From assembly GCF_000425645.1 (NCBI RefSeq), contig NZ_KE384430.1, positions 496,001 through 560,000 on the forward strand: 64,000 nucleotides of DNA, given 5' to 3'. The notes beneath the pieces are model-generated. The model was not told the origin of the DNA. It saw nothing but the letters and a program-made list of their open reading frames with translations, and did not search any database. Shown here in pieces: positions 37,207 to 45,828 of the stretch (positions are counted from its first letter, which is position 1; every line of letters starts with the position of its first letter). Position numbers and translations under genes: made by a program. The DNA comes from Gaetbulibacter saemankumensis DSM 17032 (GTDB taxonomy: Bacteria > Bacteroidota > Bacteroidia > Flavobacteriales > Flavobacteriaceae).

Positions 37207-38397
37207 CTAATACCAGATTTCATTCTTATACATGTTAGTTTTTGCAACTCGTTCTCTGTTACTAAGTTTTAAATGAGTTCTGTCGATTGTTCTACTTCTG
37301 TACCCTAAAATGTGAAAAAAGGATTTTGCAAAATACCTGGCTATTTTAAGATTAACTTGAAGTACCCCTTCTTTTTTATTCGACCATGAAACTCCAGGAA
37401 ATAATACCAAGACACTATCTATTTTAACACCTCTTAATACCTTCGATAATTTTAAAAAAAAGGGTGCTATCGTTTTAATTATAAAAAATCCGTCAGTCCC
37501 TTTTTTTTGATATAAAGGCATAAAAATACTTCCATTATATGGCGATTGTATTTCCTTGTTATTATTTATTGCTAGCTTAGTGCCTTTGGTTATAGGTTGA
37601 AAACTTTTAAACCCGTTTAGCATTTTAAAATTATCTTCCTTTTGAATTTTATATAGATATACAATTTCAAAAAAACCCAAAGCACTAACAGATTGTTCTT
37701 GAAGCTGTTTAAAATACGCTGAAAAATTAATACTACTCTTATCTTTAATGACCCCAGAAAAAGCAAGAGCTAAATAAATAAAGGCAACATGATTTTTAAT
37801 GGCCAACAAAGCATCGTGCTGCCCAGACTCAAACCCTAAAGAAACATAGCCTAATTGATTAATATAACTTAATAAAGCTCCGTTTAAATATTCTTCTATC
37901 CCCAACACAATAGGTACCGGAAATTGCTTTGCAAATTTTCTGTTTATTAATGCATCACTTAGAGTGATAAAAGGTATGGTCTTACTGGATGTGGTATGTA
38001 AATCGATAAAATAAAATGGAGGTTGATTGTTTTTTATAATAGATTTTAAAACATCAAGTAATTCCTGTAGTTCCTGCTCCTCGATATTCAACACATGTTT
38101 TCCTTCTATCGCCTCAATGTTTTCCTTGGTCCAATATCTATTTAAATCTTCATCAAGAAAACGTTGATGCTTTTCTAAGGCAACTAAATTTCCAGAAATA
38201 GCAAAGACAGTGCCTTTTATATTAGTCTTTTTTACTGACTTTAAAACTTCTTTCAATGCAAAAACTCCCGATGTTTCGTTACCATGAATACCTCCAAAAA
38301 ACACTAAAGTAGGTCCCGGAATATCACTCTTTATACTACCAATAATTCTGTTTACCTCTATTTTAGTATTTAGTGCTTTATTATAAACTAAAGTCAT
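37207..38397 (-). CDS. Succinylglutamate desuccinylase/aspartoacylase-family zinc hydrolase
   Basis: A 397-residue zinc amidohydrolase of the M14-like AstE/AspA superfamily. Zinc ligands are in F-G-G-I-H-G-N-E-T-S-G (His and Glu) and F-I-D-L-H-T-T (His). D-L-N-R-Y-W is the substrate-binding loop. The C-terminal 150 residues include a region G-T-K-L-A-I-N-N-N-K-E-I-Q-S-P typical of the family barrel. The ATG at 38397 is used; an earlier ATG at 38412 overlaps the upstream gene by 11 bases. It probably cleaves an amide made by or related to the upstream GCS2-type ligase. The real substrate is unknown. Confidence 0.82.
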   Translation of the reverse strand: MTLVYNKALNTKIEVNRIIGSIKSDIPGPTLVFFGGIHGNETSGVFALKEVLKSVKKTNIKGTVFAISGNLVALEKHQRFLDEDLNRYWTKENIEAIEGKHVLNIEEQELQELLDVLKSIIKNNQPPFYFIDLHTTSSKTIPFITLSDALINRKFAKQFPVPIVLGIEEYLNGALLSYINQLGYVSLGFESGQHDALLAIKNHVAFIYLALAFSGVIKDKSSINFSAYFKQLQEQSVSALGFFEIVYLYKIQKEDNFKMLNGFKSFQPITKGTKLAINNNKEIQSPYNGSIFMPLYQKKGTDGFFIIKTIAPFFLKLSKVLRGVKIDSVLVLFPGVSWSNKKEGVLQVNLKIARYFAKSFFHILGYRSRTIDRTHLKLSNRERVAKTNMYKNEIWY

Positions 38398-38401
38398 TAC
38401 T

Positions 38402-40252
38402 TTAAAAATCATTATGAGTGAGCAATCCCACTAACTTTTTACCTTTAACCACAGGAAGACAACTTATTTGATGCGCTTTCATAATTTCCTTTGCTTCCAA
38501 CACAGTAGCATATTCATCTATCGTTTTAATATCGGTTTGCATAATTTCAGATATGCTATTCTTTTGATTTTCTATATCGTTTAGATAAATTTCAAGATCT
38601 TTCCAACTTACTAAACCAATAAGTTCATCTTTTGAATTTAAAACGGGCATATGATGAATATTTTTCCATGTCATAACACTTAGTACAAGTTCTATGGTGT
38701 CATTTTTATTTACTGTTAAAATATCCGAACTCATAATATGTTTAACAATCCAATAATTCCTATAAGTAGAATCATAAGATTCATTTAGCATGGCCCACTT
38801 ATGTACGGGCTCACCAGCTTCTTGCTTTTCATACATTTTGGCGGTAAGTATTTGCATCGCTTCAAAACGTTTATGAGATTTTAATAAATACCTGTAATTT
38901 CTAACAGTCCATTCCGATGCATTTCGTTTTTGAACTCTATTTTTTATAATTCTTAAATAATATTCTGTATCAGCTAATGACACTCCATATTTTTGCAACC
39001 CTTCATAAGCCATAGGTAACAGTTCATTTAAAATAAGTTCGTGACTTGAAACATGTTTTCCATCCCAGTAAAATTGGGTAGCCATTCCATAACGAGCAGC
39101 ATTAAAGAAATTGGTTTTAACATCCTTAAAATCCCATTTTTCATGAATATTACGATATTTATCGGGCTTACCTAACATAATGCCAATCCAGAATACCATG
39201 TTAGCAATTTCATCTGTTGTTGTTGGGCCAGAAGGAATGTACCTGTTTTCAATTCTTAAATTAGGCTTTCCGTTTAAAGTTCCATAGCAAACCCTGTTCC
39301 ATGGATATACCGTACCGTTATGAAGATGTAAGGCTCTTAATTTAGGGATTTTATTTTCCTTTAATAAATCGACACTACTTTTTGTAAAATCTGTAGTCAA
39401 AACGCTTCTAAACCTGGAAATATTGTCCTTGAAAATATTAGTAATAGACCCTGTTTGCCACTGATTTCCAAAACTAACTCTAGACTGCTTTTCATTAAGT
39501 AAATAAGAATTAATCCGCATATCAAAACTTTGAGTAAACAGAGCTATTCTAGTTTCGCTCCACAATTCTTTACCAAAAAGTAATGGCGAATTAGTACAAA
39601 TGCTTAAAATTGGACCAGCAATAGCCTGCGCCCAGTTATAATCATCAACAAATGTTTTCGGACTTAATTGTAGGTGGGATTGAAAACTATTATTACAACC
39701 TTCTAACATCGCAGAATTAAATAATATGTTTAATTCATCGACACCTTTGATATGAATATTAAAACCATGTTTCCGAGTTTTTTTTACTACTTCATTTAAA
39801 GCCGAATAACGCTTCACAGCAGTCATACTATTATCTCCAACATTGTTTATAGATAATGAAGGTAAAATACCTGTGAGAATAATTTTAATTTGTTTATTCG
39901 CAGCAAACTTTTTAGCTTTTTCCAGAAGCGTATCTAATTGATTATGCAATGCGGAAAAACAACTCTCTTTTAAGTCTAAAACATCTAAATTTATTTCAAT
40001 ATTATAACGACTTATTTCGGTAGTAAAATTGCTGCTATTTATATCTTTTAAAAGTTCCAAAGATTTATTTTCTGGCAAAAATTGATTATTGACTAAAAAA
40101 ACTTCCTGTTCCGCACCAATTCTGAGAGGTTGTTCTTCAATCATGCCTTTATCAATCATTATATCCAAAGCTTTTATATCATTAAGTAAATGATGGATAT
40201 AATTTGATTGATCTTTTTTAGTTTTAATCCTTGTTACATCTAATTCGCCCAT
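38402..40252 (-). CDS. GCS2-type amidoligase fused to a CBS-domain pair
   Basis: A 616-residue fusion. Residues about 30-430 resemble the glutamate-cysteine ligase-like GCS2 (carboxylate-amine ligase) family: I-G-A-E-Q-E-V-F-L-V is the metal/ATP motif, E-I-S-R-Y-N-I-E-I-N-L follows, and H-L-Q-L-S-P and N-G-T-V-Y-P-W-N-R are later family segments. Residues about 500-616 form two CBS repeats (M-S-S-D-I-L-T-V-N-K-N-D-T and I-M-Q-T-D-I-K-T-I-D-E-Y-A-T), ending K-K-L-V-G-L-L-T-H-N-D-F. CBS pairs bind adenosyl nucleotides, which suggests activity control by energy charge. It is immediately followed by the zinc hydrolase. The amide product is unknown; glutathione synthesis itself is not implied. Confidence 0.78.
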   Translation of the reverse strand: MGELDVTRIKTKKDQSNYIHHLLNDIKALDIMIDKGMIEEQPLRIGAEQEVFLVNNQFLPENKSLELLKDINSSNFTTEISRYNIEINLDVLDLKESCFSALHNQLDTLLEKAKKFAANKQIKIILTGILPSLSINNVGDNSMTAVKRYSALNEVVKKTRKHGFNIHIKGVDELNILFNSAMLEGCNNSFQSHLQLSPKTFVDDYNWAQAIAGPILSICTNSPLLFGKELWSETRIALFTQSFDMRINSYLLNEKQSRVSFGNQWQTGSITNIFKDNISRFRSVLTTDFTKSSVDLLKENKIPKLRALHLHNGTVYPWNRVCYGTLNGKPNLRIENRYIPSGPTTTDEIANMVFWIGIMLGKPDKYRNIHEKWDFKDVKTNFFNAARYGMATQFYWDGKHVSSHELILNELLPMAYEGLQKYGVSLADTEYYLRIIKNRVQKRNASEWTVRNYRYLLKSHKRFEAMQILTAKMYEKQEAGEPVHKWAMLNESYDSTYRNYWIVKHIMSSDILTVNKNDTIELVLSVMTWKNIHHMPVLNSKDELIGLVSWKDLEIYLNDIENQKNSISEIMQTDIKTIDEYATVLEAKEIMKAHQISCLPVVKGKKLVGLLTHNDF

Positions 40253-40371
40253 AACAATACAGCCACTTAAGATTAGCTCTTAATTTACACATTATTAAGG
40301 GGTTTAAAAATGATTTTTATCATAATTAAACATATTAATAGAGTGAAATACAACCAGATTTTTTATTTCAT

Positions 40372-40379
40372 TACCTTTG
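40372..40379 (+). promoter_or_regulatory. Candidate -7 box for rnpA (TACCTTTG)
   Basis: TACCTTTG is an exact TAnnTTTG match 19 bases before the rnpA TTG start. No TTG is present at the -33 distance. Confidence 0.45.
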
Positions 40380-40398
40380 AAAAATAAAAAGATAACGC

Positions 40399-40788
40399 TT
40401 GAAATTTTCATATAATAAAACAGAAAAATTAAAAAGCAAAAAACTTATAGACCAGCTGTTTTCAGAAGGTAAATCAGTTTCTGCTTATCCACTTCGTCTG
40501 GTATATTTACCCACAACATTCACCGAAGATATATCCGCTAAAACAGGAGTTTCAGTAAGTAAGCGTAATTTTAAAACAGCCGTAGATAGAAATAGAATAA
40601 AACGCTTGTTACGTGAAGTTTACAGACTTAACAAACCACGCTATTTTAACAACATTTCTACACAATATGCGTTTATGATTTTGTACATTGGCAAAGAAAA
40701 ACCTACTATAGATCAAGTTGAAAAGCGAATGAATCATTTATTTGATAAATTTCGCATGAACACTTTAGAATCTGAAAATAGCAAATAG
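40399..40788 (+). CDS. rnpA: Ribonuclease P protein component
   Basis: A 129-residue basic protein that assists the RNase P RNA in 5' maturation of tRNAs. The start is TTG at 40399, giving K-F-S-Y-N-K-T-E-K-L-K-S-K-K-L-I-D-Q-L-F. The RNR box is K-T-A-V-D-R-N-R-I-K-R-L-L-R-E-V-Y-R (about 55-72). No rpmH is adjacent. Its stop codon is followed at once by the S41 protease start. It lies about 5 kb from the proposed origin. Confidence 0.94.
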   Translation: MKFSYNKTEKLKSKKLIDQLFSEGKSVSAYPLRLVYLPTTFTEDISAKTGVSVSKRNFKTAVDRNRIKRLLREVYRLNKPRYFNNISTQYAFMILYIGKEKPTIDQVEKRMNHLFDKFRMNTLESENSK

Positions 40789-42423
40789 ATGAAATATTTA
40801 TTAAAAAAACGTATCCTGATTCCTGCTTTAGCATGTCTCTTGTTTTTTACTACTACAGCTTTTAAAAACGACTTTTTTGAAATTGCTAAACAACTGGAAA
40901 TATTTACCACTTTGTTTAAAGAACTCAACATGAATTATGTTGACGAAACTAATCCTGGTGAACTTATGGATACCGCTATAAAAAGCATGCTGGAAGACTT
41001 AGATCCATATACCAATTTTATGAATGAACAGGATGTCGAAGCGGCCAGAATAAATAATACCGGCGATTATACCGGAATTGGAGCTAAGGTAAAAACCTTA
41101 AAAGATAAATTGGTTATCATTGAGCCTTACAAAAATTATCCTGCCGATAAAGCAGGCTTAAAAGCAGGCGACGAAATTATAAAAGTTGGAAATACTACTA
41201 TTGAAAGTTATAAAGATAATGCAGGCGATTTATTAAAAGGTACAACTGGATCAACAGTGGATGTAACTTACATCAGACAGGGGAAAACCCAAACAGCTAC
41301 CATAGAACGTGCTGAAGTAGAAATAAAAGCGGTACCTCATTTTTCAATGATAAATAATAAAACAGGATATATTGTTTTAACTCGATTTAATAACAAAGCA
41401 GCTGCCGAAACTAATTATGCGTTACGTGATTTAAAAGCCCAAGGCGCAAAAAGTTTAATTCTGGATTTACGTGGAAACCCTGGTGGACTTCTTAATGAAG
41501 CTATTAAAATTGTAAACTTATTTGTTCCAAAAGGGCAATTGGTAGTAACTACAAAATCGAAAGTAAAAAAGTATAATAAAACCTATTATACGCAAAGCGA
41601 ACCAATAGATACCGAAATTCCATTAGTAGTGCTTATTGATGGTGGTAGTGCTTCTGCCAGTGAAATTGTTTCAGGCTCACTGCAAGACCTGGATCGCGCT
41701 GTAGTTGTAGGATCTCGTAGTTTTGGTAAAGGGTTAGTACAACGCCCCAAACAACTTACTTATGGAACACAGGTTAAAATTACCATTTCAAGATATTACA
41801 CTCCATCAGGACGCTGTATTCAAGCTTTAGACTATTGGCATCGCAACGATAAAGGAGAAGCTACCCGTGTAAAACAGGAAAATTATAATGAGTTTAAAAC
41901 AAAAAACGGAAGAAAAGTTTTCGATGGAGGCGGTATTTTTCCGGATGTAAGTTTTAATGCTTCAAAGAATTCTGCTATTACCAATGCTATTATCAATAAT
42001 GACCTTATATTTAACTATGCTACCAACTACTATTACAATAATAACATTGAAAATATTAATGATTTTGAATTAATAGATAGCGATTTTATAAACTTTAAAA
42101 ACTATTTAAAGACCAATAATTTCACTTTTGAAACTGAAACTGAAAAGGCACTTTATAAAGCTTTAGAAGAAGCTTTAAAAGAAGAATTAAATGATGATAT
42201 AGATTCTGATTTTAAAACCTTAATTAAAAATTTAAACAACTCTAAAACCAGTATTATAGACGAAAATAAAGCCTATTTACTGGAACTACTAACCGAGGAA
42301 ATTGTTAAACGTTATGTGTATCGAGAAGGGCTTTATGATTATTTAAAATTACACGACCAAAAAATAAAAAAAGCTACAGATATTCTTTCTAATTCAACCC
42401 TTTATTTTGATTATTTAAGGTAA
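40789..42423 (+). CDS. S41 C-terminal processing peptidase
   Basis: A 544-residue periplasmic serine protease of the CtpA/Prc family. The signal/anchor segment is at about residues 8-25. A PDZ domain lies at about 90-180 (G-I-G-A-K-V...D-K-A-G-L-K-A-G-D-E-I). The catalytic dyad is Ser289 in S-A-S-A-S-E and Lys314 in S-F-G-K-G-L-V-Q, with the 25-residue spacing typical of Prc. A C-terminal helical region of about 150 residues follows. The gene begins directly after rnpA, so co-transcription is likely. Confidence 0.93.
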   Translation: MKYLLKKRILIPALACLLFFTTTAFKNDFFEIAKQLEIFTTLFKELNMNYVDETNPGELMDTAIKSMLEDLDPYTNFMNEQDVEAARINNTGDYTGIGAKVKTLKDKLVIIEPYKNYPADKAGLKAGDEIIKVGNTTIESYKDNAGDLLKGTTGSTVDVTYIRQGKTQTATIERAEVEIKAVPHFSMINNKTGYIVLTRFNNKAAAETNYALRDLKAQGAKSLILDLRGNPGGLLNEAIKIVNLFVPKGQLVVTTKSKVKKYNKTYYTQSEPIDTEIPLVVLIDGGSASASEIVSGSLQDLDRAVVVGSRSFGKGLVQRPKQLTYGTQVKITISRYYTPSGRCIQALDYWHRNDKGEATRVKQENYNEFKTKNGRKVFDGGGIFPDVSFNASKNSAITNAIINNDLIFNYATNYYYNNNIENINDFELIDSDFINFKNYLKTNNFTFETETEKALYKALEEALKEELNDDIDSDFKTLIKNLNNSKTSIIDENKAYLLELLTEEIVKRYVYREGLYDYLKLHDQKIKKATDILSNSTLYFDYLR

Positions 42424-42437
42424 GTATTTTATAATTT

Positions 42438-42471
42438 TTGAATAAGAATTTTATCAAAAATATTATATTTA
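42438..42471 (+). promoter_or_regulatory. Candidate promoter for the OmpA-family gene
   Basis: TTG at 42438-42440, 23 bases, then TATATTTA at 42464-42471, one mismatch from TAnnTTTG. The predicted start of transcription is shortly before the ATG at 42493. Confidence 0.5.
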
Positions 42472-42492
42472 TACACTCTACTAAGATTCTAT

Positions 42493-43359
42493 ATGAAACA
42501 CCTATCGGTATTACTATTAATAGCGCTTCAAAGTGTATTCGTTTTTTCACAAAATGAATTAACGCATGTAGTCTATTTTGAAACCGATAAATATGAAGTC
42601 CCACCTACCGAAGAAAGTCGATTACTACTCTTTATATCAAAACTAAACGATATTGATGTAAAATCGATAGCAATTTTTGGGTTTTGTGATGATATTGGTG
42701 CGCCTTCATATAACTTAAAATTATCTCAACAACGCGCTAATGCCATAAAAGCTATTTTTTCTAGTAATGAAATTAGCGAACAACTCATTAGCCATGTTGA
42801 TGGCAAGGGCGAAATTTTATTAAAAATTGTTGAAGAAAAAAACGCCAGTAAAATACGCGGATTAAACCGTAAAGTAGAAATTATAGTAAATCCAGATCCG
42901 CCTATTATTCCAGAAAAAAAAGCACCTGAAATTTTAGAACCTAAAGTTGAAAAGAAAGCTGCTACAGAGCTTATAAAAGATTCTAATCTAAAGGTTGGAG
43001 ATAAAATAGTTTTCGATAATATATTATTTAAAACAGGTTATAGTACCGTTATACCTGAATCTAAAAAAACGCTAGAAGATATTGCTAAGGCTTTAGTAGA
43101 ACGTGATGATATTTATTTTACCATACAAGGTCATGTATGTTGTACTCAATTTAGTAGAGATGCTATAGACCGGAAAACAAAACAAAGAAATCTATCGGTG
43201 GCAAGAGCTAAATATGTGTACGATTATTTTGCTAAAAAAGGGGTAAACACAAAACGTATGCGTTATTTAGGTATGCGTAGAAAATTTCCTTTAGGAGGCG
43301 ACCCGAAATTTGACAGACGTGTAGAGATTGTAATTACTTATGTTGGGGAAACTAAATAA
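42493..43359 (+). CDS. Protein with two OmpA-like peptidoglycan-binding domains
   Basis: A 288-residue secreted protein (signal peptide ends near VFSQ, about residue 18). It has two OmpA-C-like domains in tandem: residues about 25-133 (V-Y-F-E-T-D-K-Y-E-V...G-F-C-D-D-I-G...L-S-Q-Q-R-A-N-A-I...N-R-K-V-E-I-I-V) and about 170-285 (I-L-F-K-T-G-Y-S-T-V...G-H-V-C-C...L-S-V-A-R-A-K-Y-V...D-R-R-V-E-I-V). A Lys/Glu/Pro linker joins them. Both keep the N/D-R-x-V-E-I ending that contacts diaminopimelate. No beta-barrel is present, so it is probably periplasmic. It is convergent with the GNAT gene with only 1 base between stops. Confidence 0.85.
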   Translation: MKHLSVLLLIALQSVFVFSQNELTHVVYFETDKYEVPPTEESRLLLFISKLNDIDVKSIAIFGFCDDIGAPSYNLKLSQQRANAIKAIFSSNEISEQLISHVDGKGEILLKIVEEKNASKIRGLNRKVEIIVNPDPPIIPEKKAPEILEPKVEKKAATELIKDSNLKVGDKIVFDNILFKTGYSTVIPESKKTLEDIAKALVERDDIYFTIQGHVCCTQFSRDAIDRKTKQRNLSVARAKYVYDYFAKKGVNTKRMRYLGMRRKFPLGGDPKFDRRVEIVITYVGETK

Positions 43360-43360
43360 C

Positions 43361-43804
43361 TTATTCCTTTATCATTGCTATATGTGGAATGTTATCTTCC
43401 AAATACGCCTCTCCTACTTCTACAAATCCTAATTTATTATAAAAACGCTTAAGATAAGCCTGGGCAGAGATTTTTATTTTAGACTCCTTAAATCGCTCCT
43501 GAATAGCTACTATAGAAGCTTGAGTTATTTGAATTCCATAATTATAAGACCGTTCATTTTTTGCAACTACTACCCTACCAATACTGGCTAGTTCAAAATA
43601 ATCACCTGGTTTGAAAATGCGTGTATAAGCAACTAATTTATCATGTTTATAACCTAAAACATGTAAAGATTTCTGGTCCTTATAATCGATATCTTGATAC
43701 ACACAATTCTGTTCCACTACAAAAACTTCACTACGTAATTGTAATAATTCGTAAAGTTGATCTTTACTTAAATCGGTATAAGATTTTATTTCTATATTGA
43801 GCAT
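43361..43804 (-). CDS. ElaA-like GNAT acetyltransferase
   Basis: A 147-residue GNAT-fold protein with the ElaA-type start L-Y-E-L-L-Q-L-R-S-E-V-F-V-V-E-Q-N-C-x-Y-Q-D-I-D. The acetyl-CoA region is I-G-R-V-V-V-A-K-N-E-R-S-Y-N-Y-G (about 80-95), with a less standard Q/R-x-x-G-x-G/A loop. K-R-F-Y-N-K-L-G-F follows near residue 120. The substrate of ElaA proteins is unknown. It is 6 bases downstream of the CDF gene on the same strand. Confidence 0.85.
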   Translation of the reverse strand: MLNIEIKSYTDLSKDQLYELLQLRSEVFVVEQNCVYQDIDYKDQKSLHVLGYKHDKLVAYTRIFKPGDYFELASIGRVVVAKNERSYNYGIQITQASIVAIQERFKESKIKISAQAYLKRFYNKLGFVEVGEAYLEDNIPHIAMIKE

Positions 43805-43810
43805 GATATT

Positions 43811-44728
43811 CTAGTCTTGAACGATAATATCTTTAACATCGGACTTACCATATTCCGGCTGTATATTCACATGATTGATATCGTATTTATTAAATACCAA
43901 TGCTTCTATTTCATGCAGGATATCATCGAACTGAGATAATGTAATATCCTCATTAAAATCGATGTGCGCTTCTAAGTGAACTTCATCTTCATTTAACTGC
44001 CATACATGTACATGATGGGTGTTTTTTACACTTTCAAAAGCATTAATTTCATCTACAATTTGCTTTATAGGAATATTATCTGGTGTAAACAACATGAGTA
44101 CTTTAGTAGATGATTTTAAAAGGTCGTACCCCATCCAAATTAAGTAAATTGCTATAGCTATAGTTAATAGATTATCTACCCAGTAAATTTGATAAAACTG
44201 CATTAATAAACCTCCTATCAGAACAGCAACACTAGCCATCATATCTGTAAATAAATGCAGATACGCACTACGCATATTCATATTAGCTTTTGCATCTTTT
44301 CTAAGTAGTAACACACTAAACCCATTAGCTAATATCCCTAAAAGGGATAACCAAATAACTAAGTTAGACTGTATTTTTTCAGGTTGTTCAATTCTTTTTA
44401 TTGCTTCAATTATTAACAGAATAGCAACAATAATTAAAGTAGAAGCATTTACAAATGCCGCTAATATTTCTGCACGTTTATACCCAAAAGTTTTATGAAA
44501 AGAAGCTTGTCGCTTACTTAATTTATTAGCGACGTAACTTACCACTAAGGAAAGTACGTCGCTAAAATTATGAAGTGCATCACTTAATAAAGCTAAACTG
44601 CCGGATAGCAATCCGCCAATAACCTGTGAAGCGGTAATTAAAATATTTAAAAGTATCGATATAAAAAGATTGCGCCCTTTTAAATCGCTATGATTGTGAT
44701 GGTGTTTATGGGAATGGTTCTGTCCCAT
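43811..44728 (-). CDS. CDF-family metal cation efflux transporter
   Basis: A 305-residue cation diffusion facilitator that exports zinc or similar divalent metals in exchange for protons. The N-terminus is His-rich (N-H-S-H-K-H-H-H-N-H-S-D). About six transmembrane helices fall between residues 20 and 205, with A-L-L-S-D-A-L-H-N-F-S-D carrying the H-x3-D metal site and a second H-x3-D in L-H-L-F-T-D-M. The cytoplasmic C-terminal domain (about 210-290) has V-H-V-W and H-V-N-I-Q-P-E. It abuts rpiB with no gap. Confidence 0.92.
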   Translation of the reverse strand: MGQNHSHKHHHNHSDLKGRNLFISILLNILITASQVIGGLLSGSLALLSDALHNFSDVLSLVVSYVANKLSKRQASFHKTFGYKRAEILAAFVNASTLIIVAILLIIEAIKRIEQPEKIQSNLVIWLSLLGILANGFSVLLLRKDAKANMNMRSAYLHLFTDMMASVAVLIGGLLMQFYQIYWVDNLLTIAIAIYLIWMGYDLLKSSTKVLMLFTPDNIPIKQIVDEINAFESVKNTHHVHVWQLNEDEVHLEAHIDFNEDITLSQFDDILHEIEALVFNKYDINHVNIQPEYGKSDVKDIIVQD

Positions 44729-45163
44729 TTAGCACGATAACGGAATTTTATCAATTCGGTTTTGATGTCTACCACCTTCGAATTCGGTATTTAGAAATTC
44801 CTTTACCATTTCTACCGCTTGAGGTATAGCTGTAAAACGTGCAGGAATACATAAAATATTAGCATTATTATGACTTCTAATTAAATGTACAATTTCTTTA
44901 TTCCAACATAAACCCGCACGTATTTTTTGATGCTTATTTGCGGTCATTGCAACACCATTTGCACTACCACAAATTAAGATCCCATAATCGGCTTTTTCGT
45001 TCTCCACATCTTCTGCAACCGGGTGCACAAAATCGGCATAATCGACACTGTCGCTGCTATCGGTTCCGTAGTTCTTAACAGTATGTCCAAGGGACTCTAA
45101 AAATTTTACAATTTCGAATTTATAATCCGTTCCAGCGTGGTCGTTTCCTATTGAAATTTTCAT
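44729..45163 (-). CDS. rpiB: Ribose 5-phosphate isomerase B
   Basis: A 144-residue enzyme that interconverts ribose 5-phosphate and ribulose 5-phosphate in the pentose phosphate pathway. The N-terminus I-S-I-G-N-D-H-A-G-T-D-Y-K carries the phosphate and Asp motif. The catalytic Cys is in I-L-I-C-G-S-A-N-G-V-A-M-T-A-N-K, the Bacteroidota variant of C-G-T-G-I-G. R-S-H-N-N-A-N-I-L-C follows. It starts at the left edge of the long AT-rich region. Confidence 0.94.
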   Translation of the reverse strand: MKISIGNDHAGTDYKFEIVKFLESLGHTVKNYGTDSSDSVDYADFVHPVAEDVENEKADYGILICGSANGVAMTANKHQKIRAGLCWNKEIVHLIRSHNNANILCIPARFTAIPQAVEMVKEFLNTEFEGGRHQNRIDKIPLSC

Positions 45164-45422
45164 GTTTTTTTATATATAAAATAATCTACTGCAAAGGTAA
45201 CAAATATTGACATGTGTATAGAGGTTTTAATTACTTGTTAATATCTGTTAATTAAATCTGAAAAATAAAATCAGGTTTTTCCAATTATTTTTTCAAACAA
45301 GATTTTTAATCACAACACCAAATTATAAACTACCTATTTTTAGCAATGTTATCAGACTAAAAATAGTCACATATAAACAGGTTTATCAAAAATACTTTTT
45401 AAGAACAACACGTTAATTTCAG

Positions 45423-45442
45423 TTATCAACATCTGTTAATAA
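45423..45442 (+). promoter_or_regulatory. DnaA-box doublet 2
   Basis: TTATCAACA (45423-45431) followed two bases later by TGTTAATAA (45434-45442). Bases 45423-45439 are the exact reverse complement of 45812-45828. Confidence 0.6.
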
Positions 45443-45577
45443 GAGTATTCTTGTTATTAGAAATGAATATTTTAAAATAATTTTTATTGTTAATTAAGTA
45501 TTAATAGAACGTAAACAAATTGTAATCAAAGTAAATTAAGTAAAAGTTATACTAGATATTAACAAGCTATAATAATC

Positions 45578-45627
45578 ATATATTTTTTTTAAAATTTTTA
45601 ATTAAACTTTTTATAATAATATATAAT
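45578..45627. other. Near-pure A/T tract, candidate DNA unwinding element
   Basis: In these 50 bases I see one C (45607) and no G before the final bases of the next box. It lies between doublets 2 and 3 of the DnaA-box-like array, as expected for the region melted first at an origin. Confidence 0.45.
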
Positions 45628-45809
45628 GTTGACAACTGTTAATTTGATACTAGATTTGAAAGTGATGGGTTCTTTATTCAAACTCTGAATGGGATATATA
45701 CTCTTTTTTAGGCCATATAAGAAGTCTTTTGTAATAGTGTTGTTAATAAGCCTATATATTAATAGTGGTTTTAAGATGAAGATAATTTAAATCCAACATG
45801 TTACGTAGA

Positions 45810-45828
45810 TGTTAACAGATGTTGATAA
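45810..45828 (+). promoter_or_regulatory. DnaA-box doublet 4
   Basis: TGTTAACAG (45810-45818) followed by TGTTGATAA (45820-45828). The 17-mer TTAACAGATGTTGATAA at 45812-45828 occurs in inverted orientation at 45423-45439. Confidence 0.6.

Noticed and set aside
40399-40788. rpmH-rnpA-yidC style origin-proximal operon
   Set aside because: Only rnpA is present; it is followed by an S41 protease and preceded by unrelated genes, so this conserved arrangement is not used as evidence for the origin.
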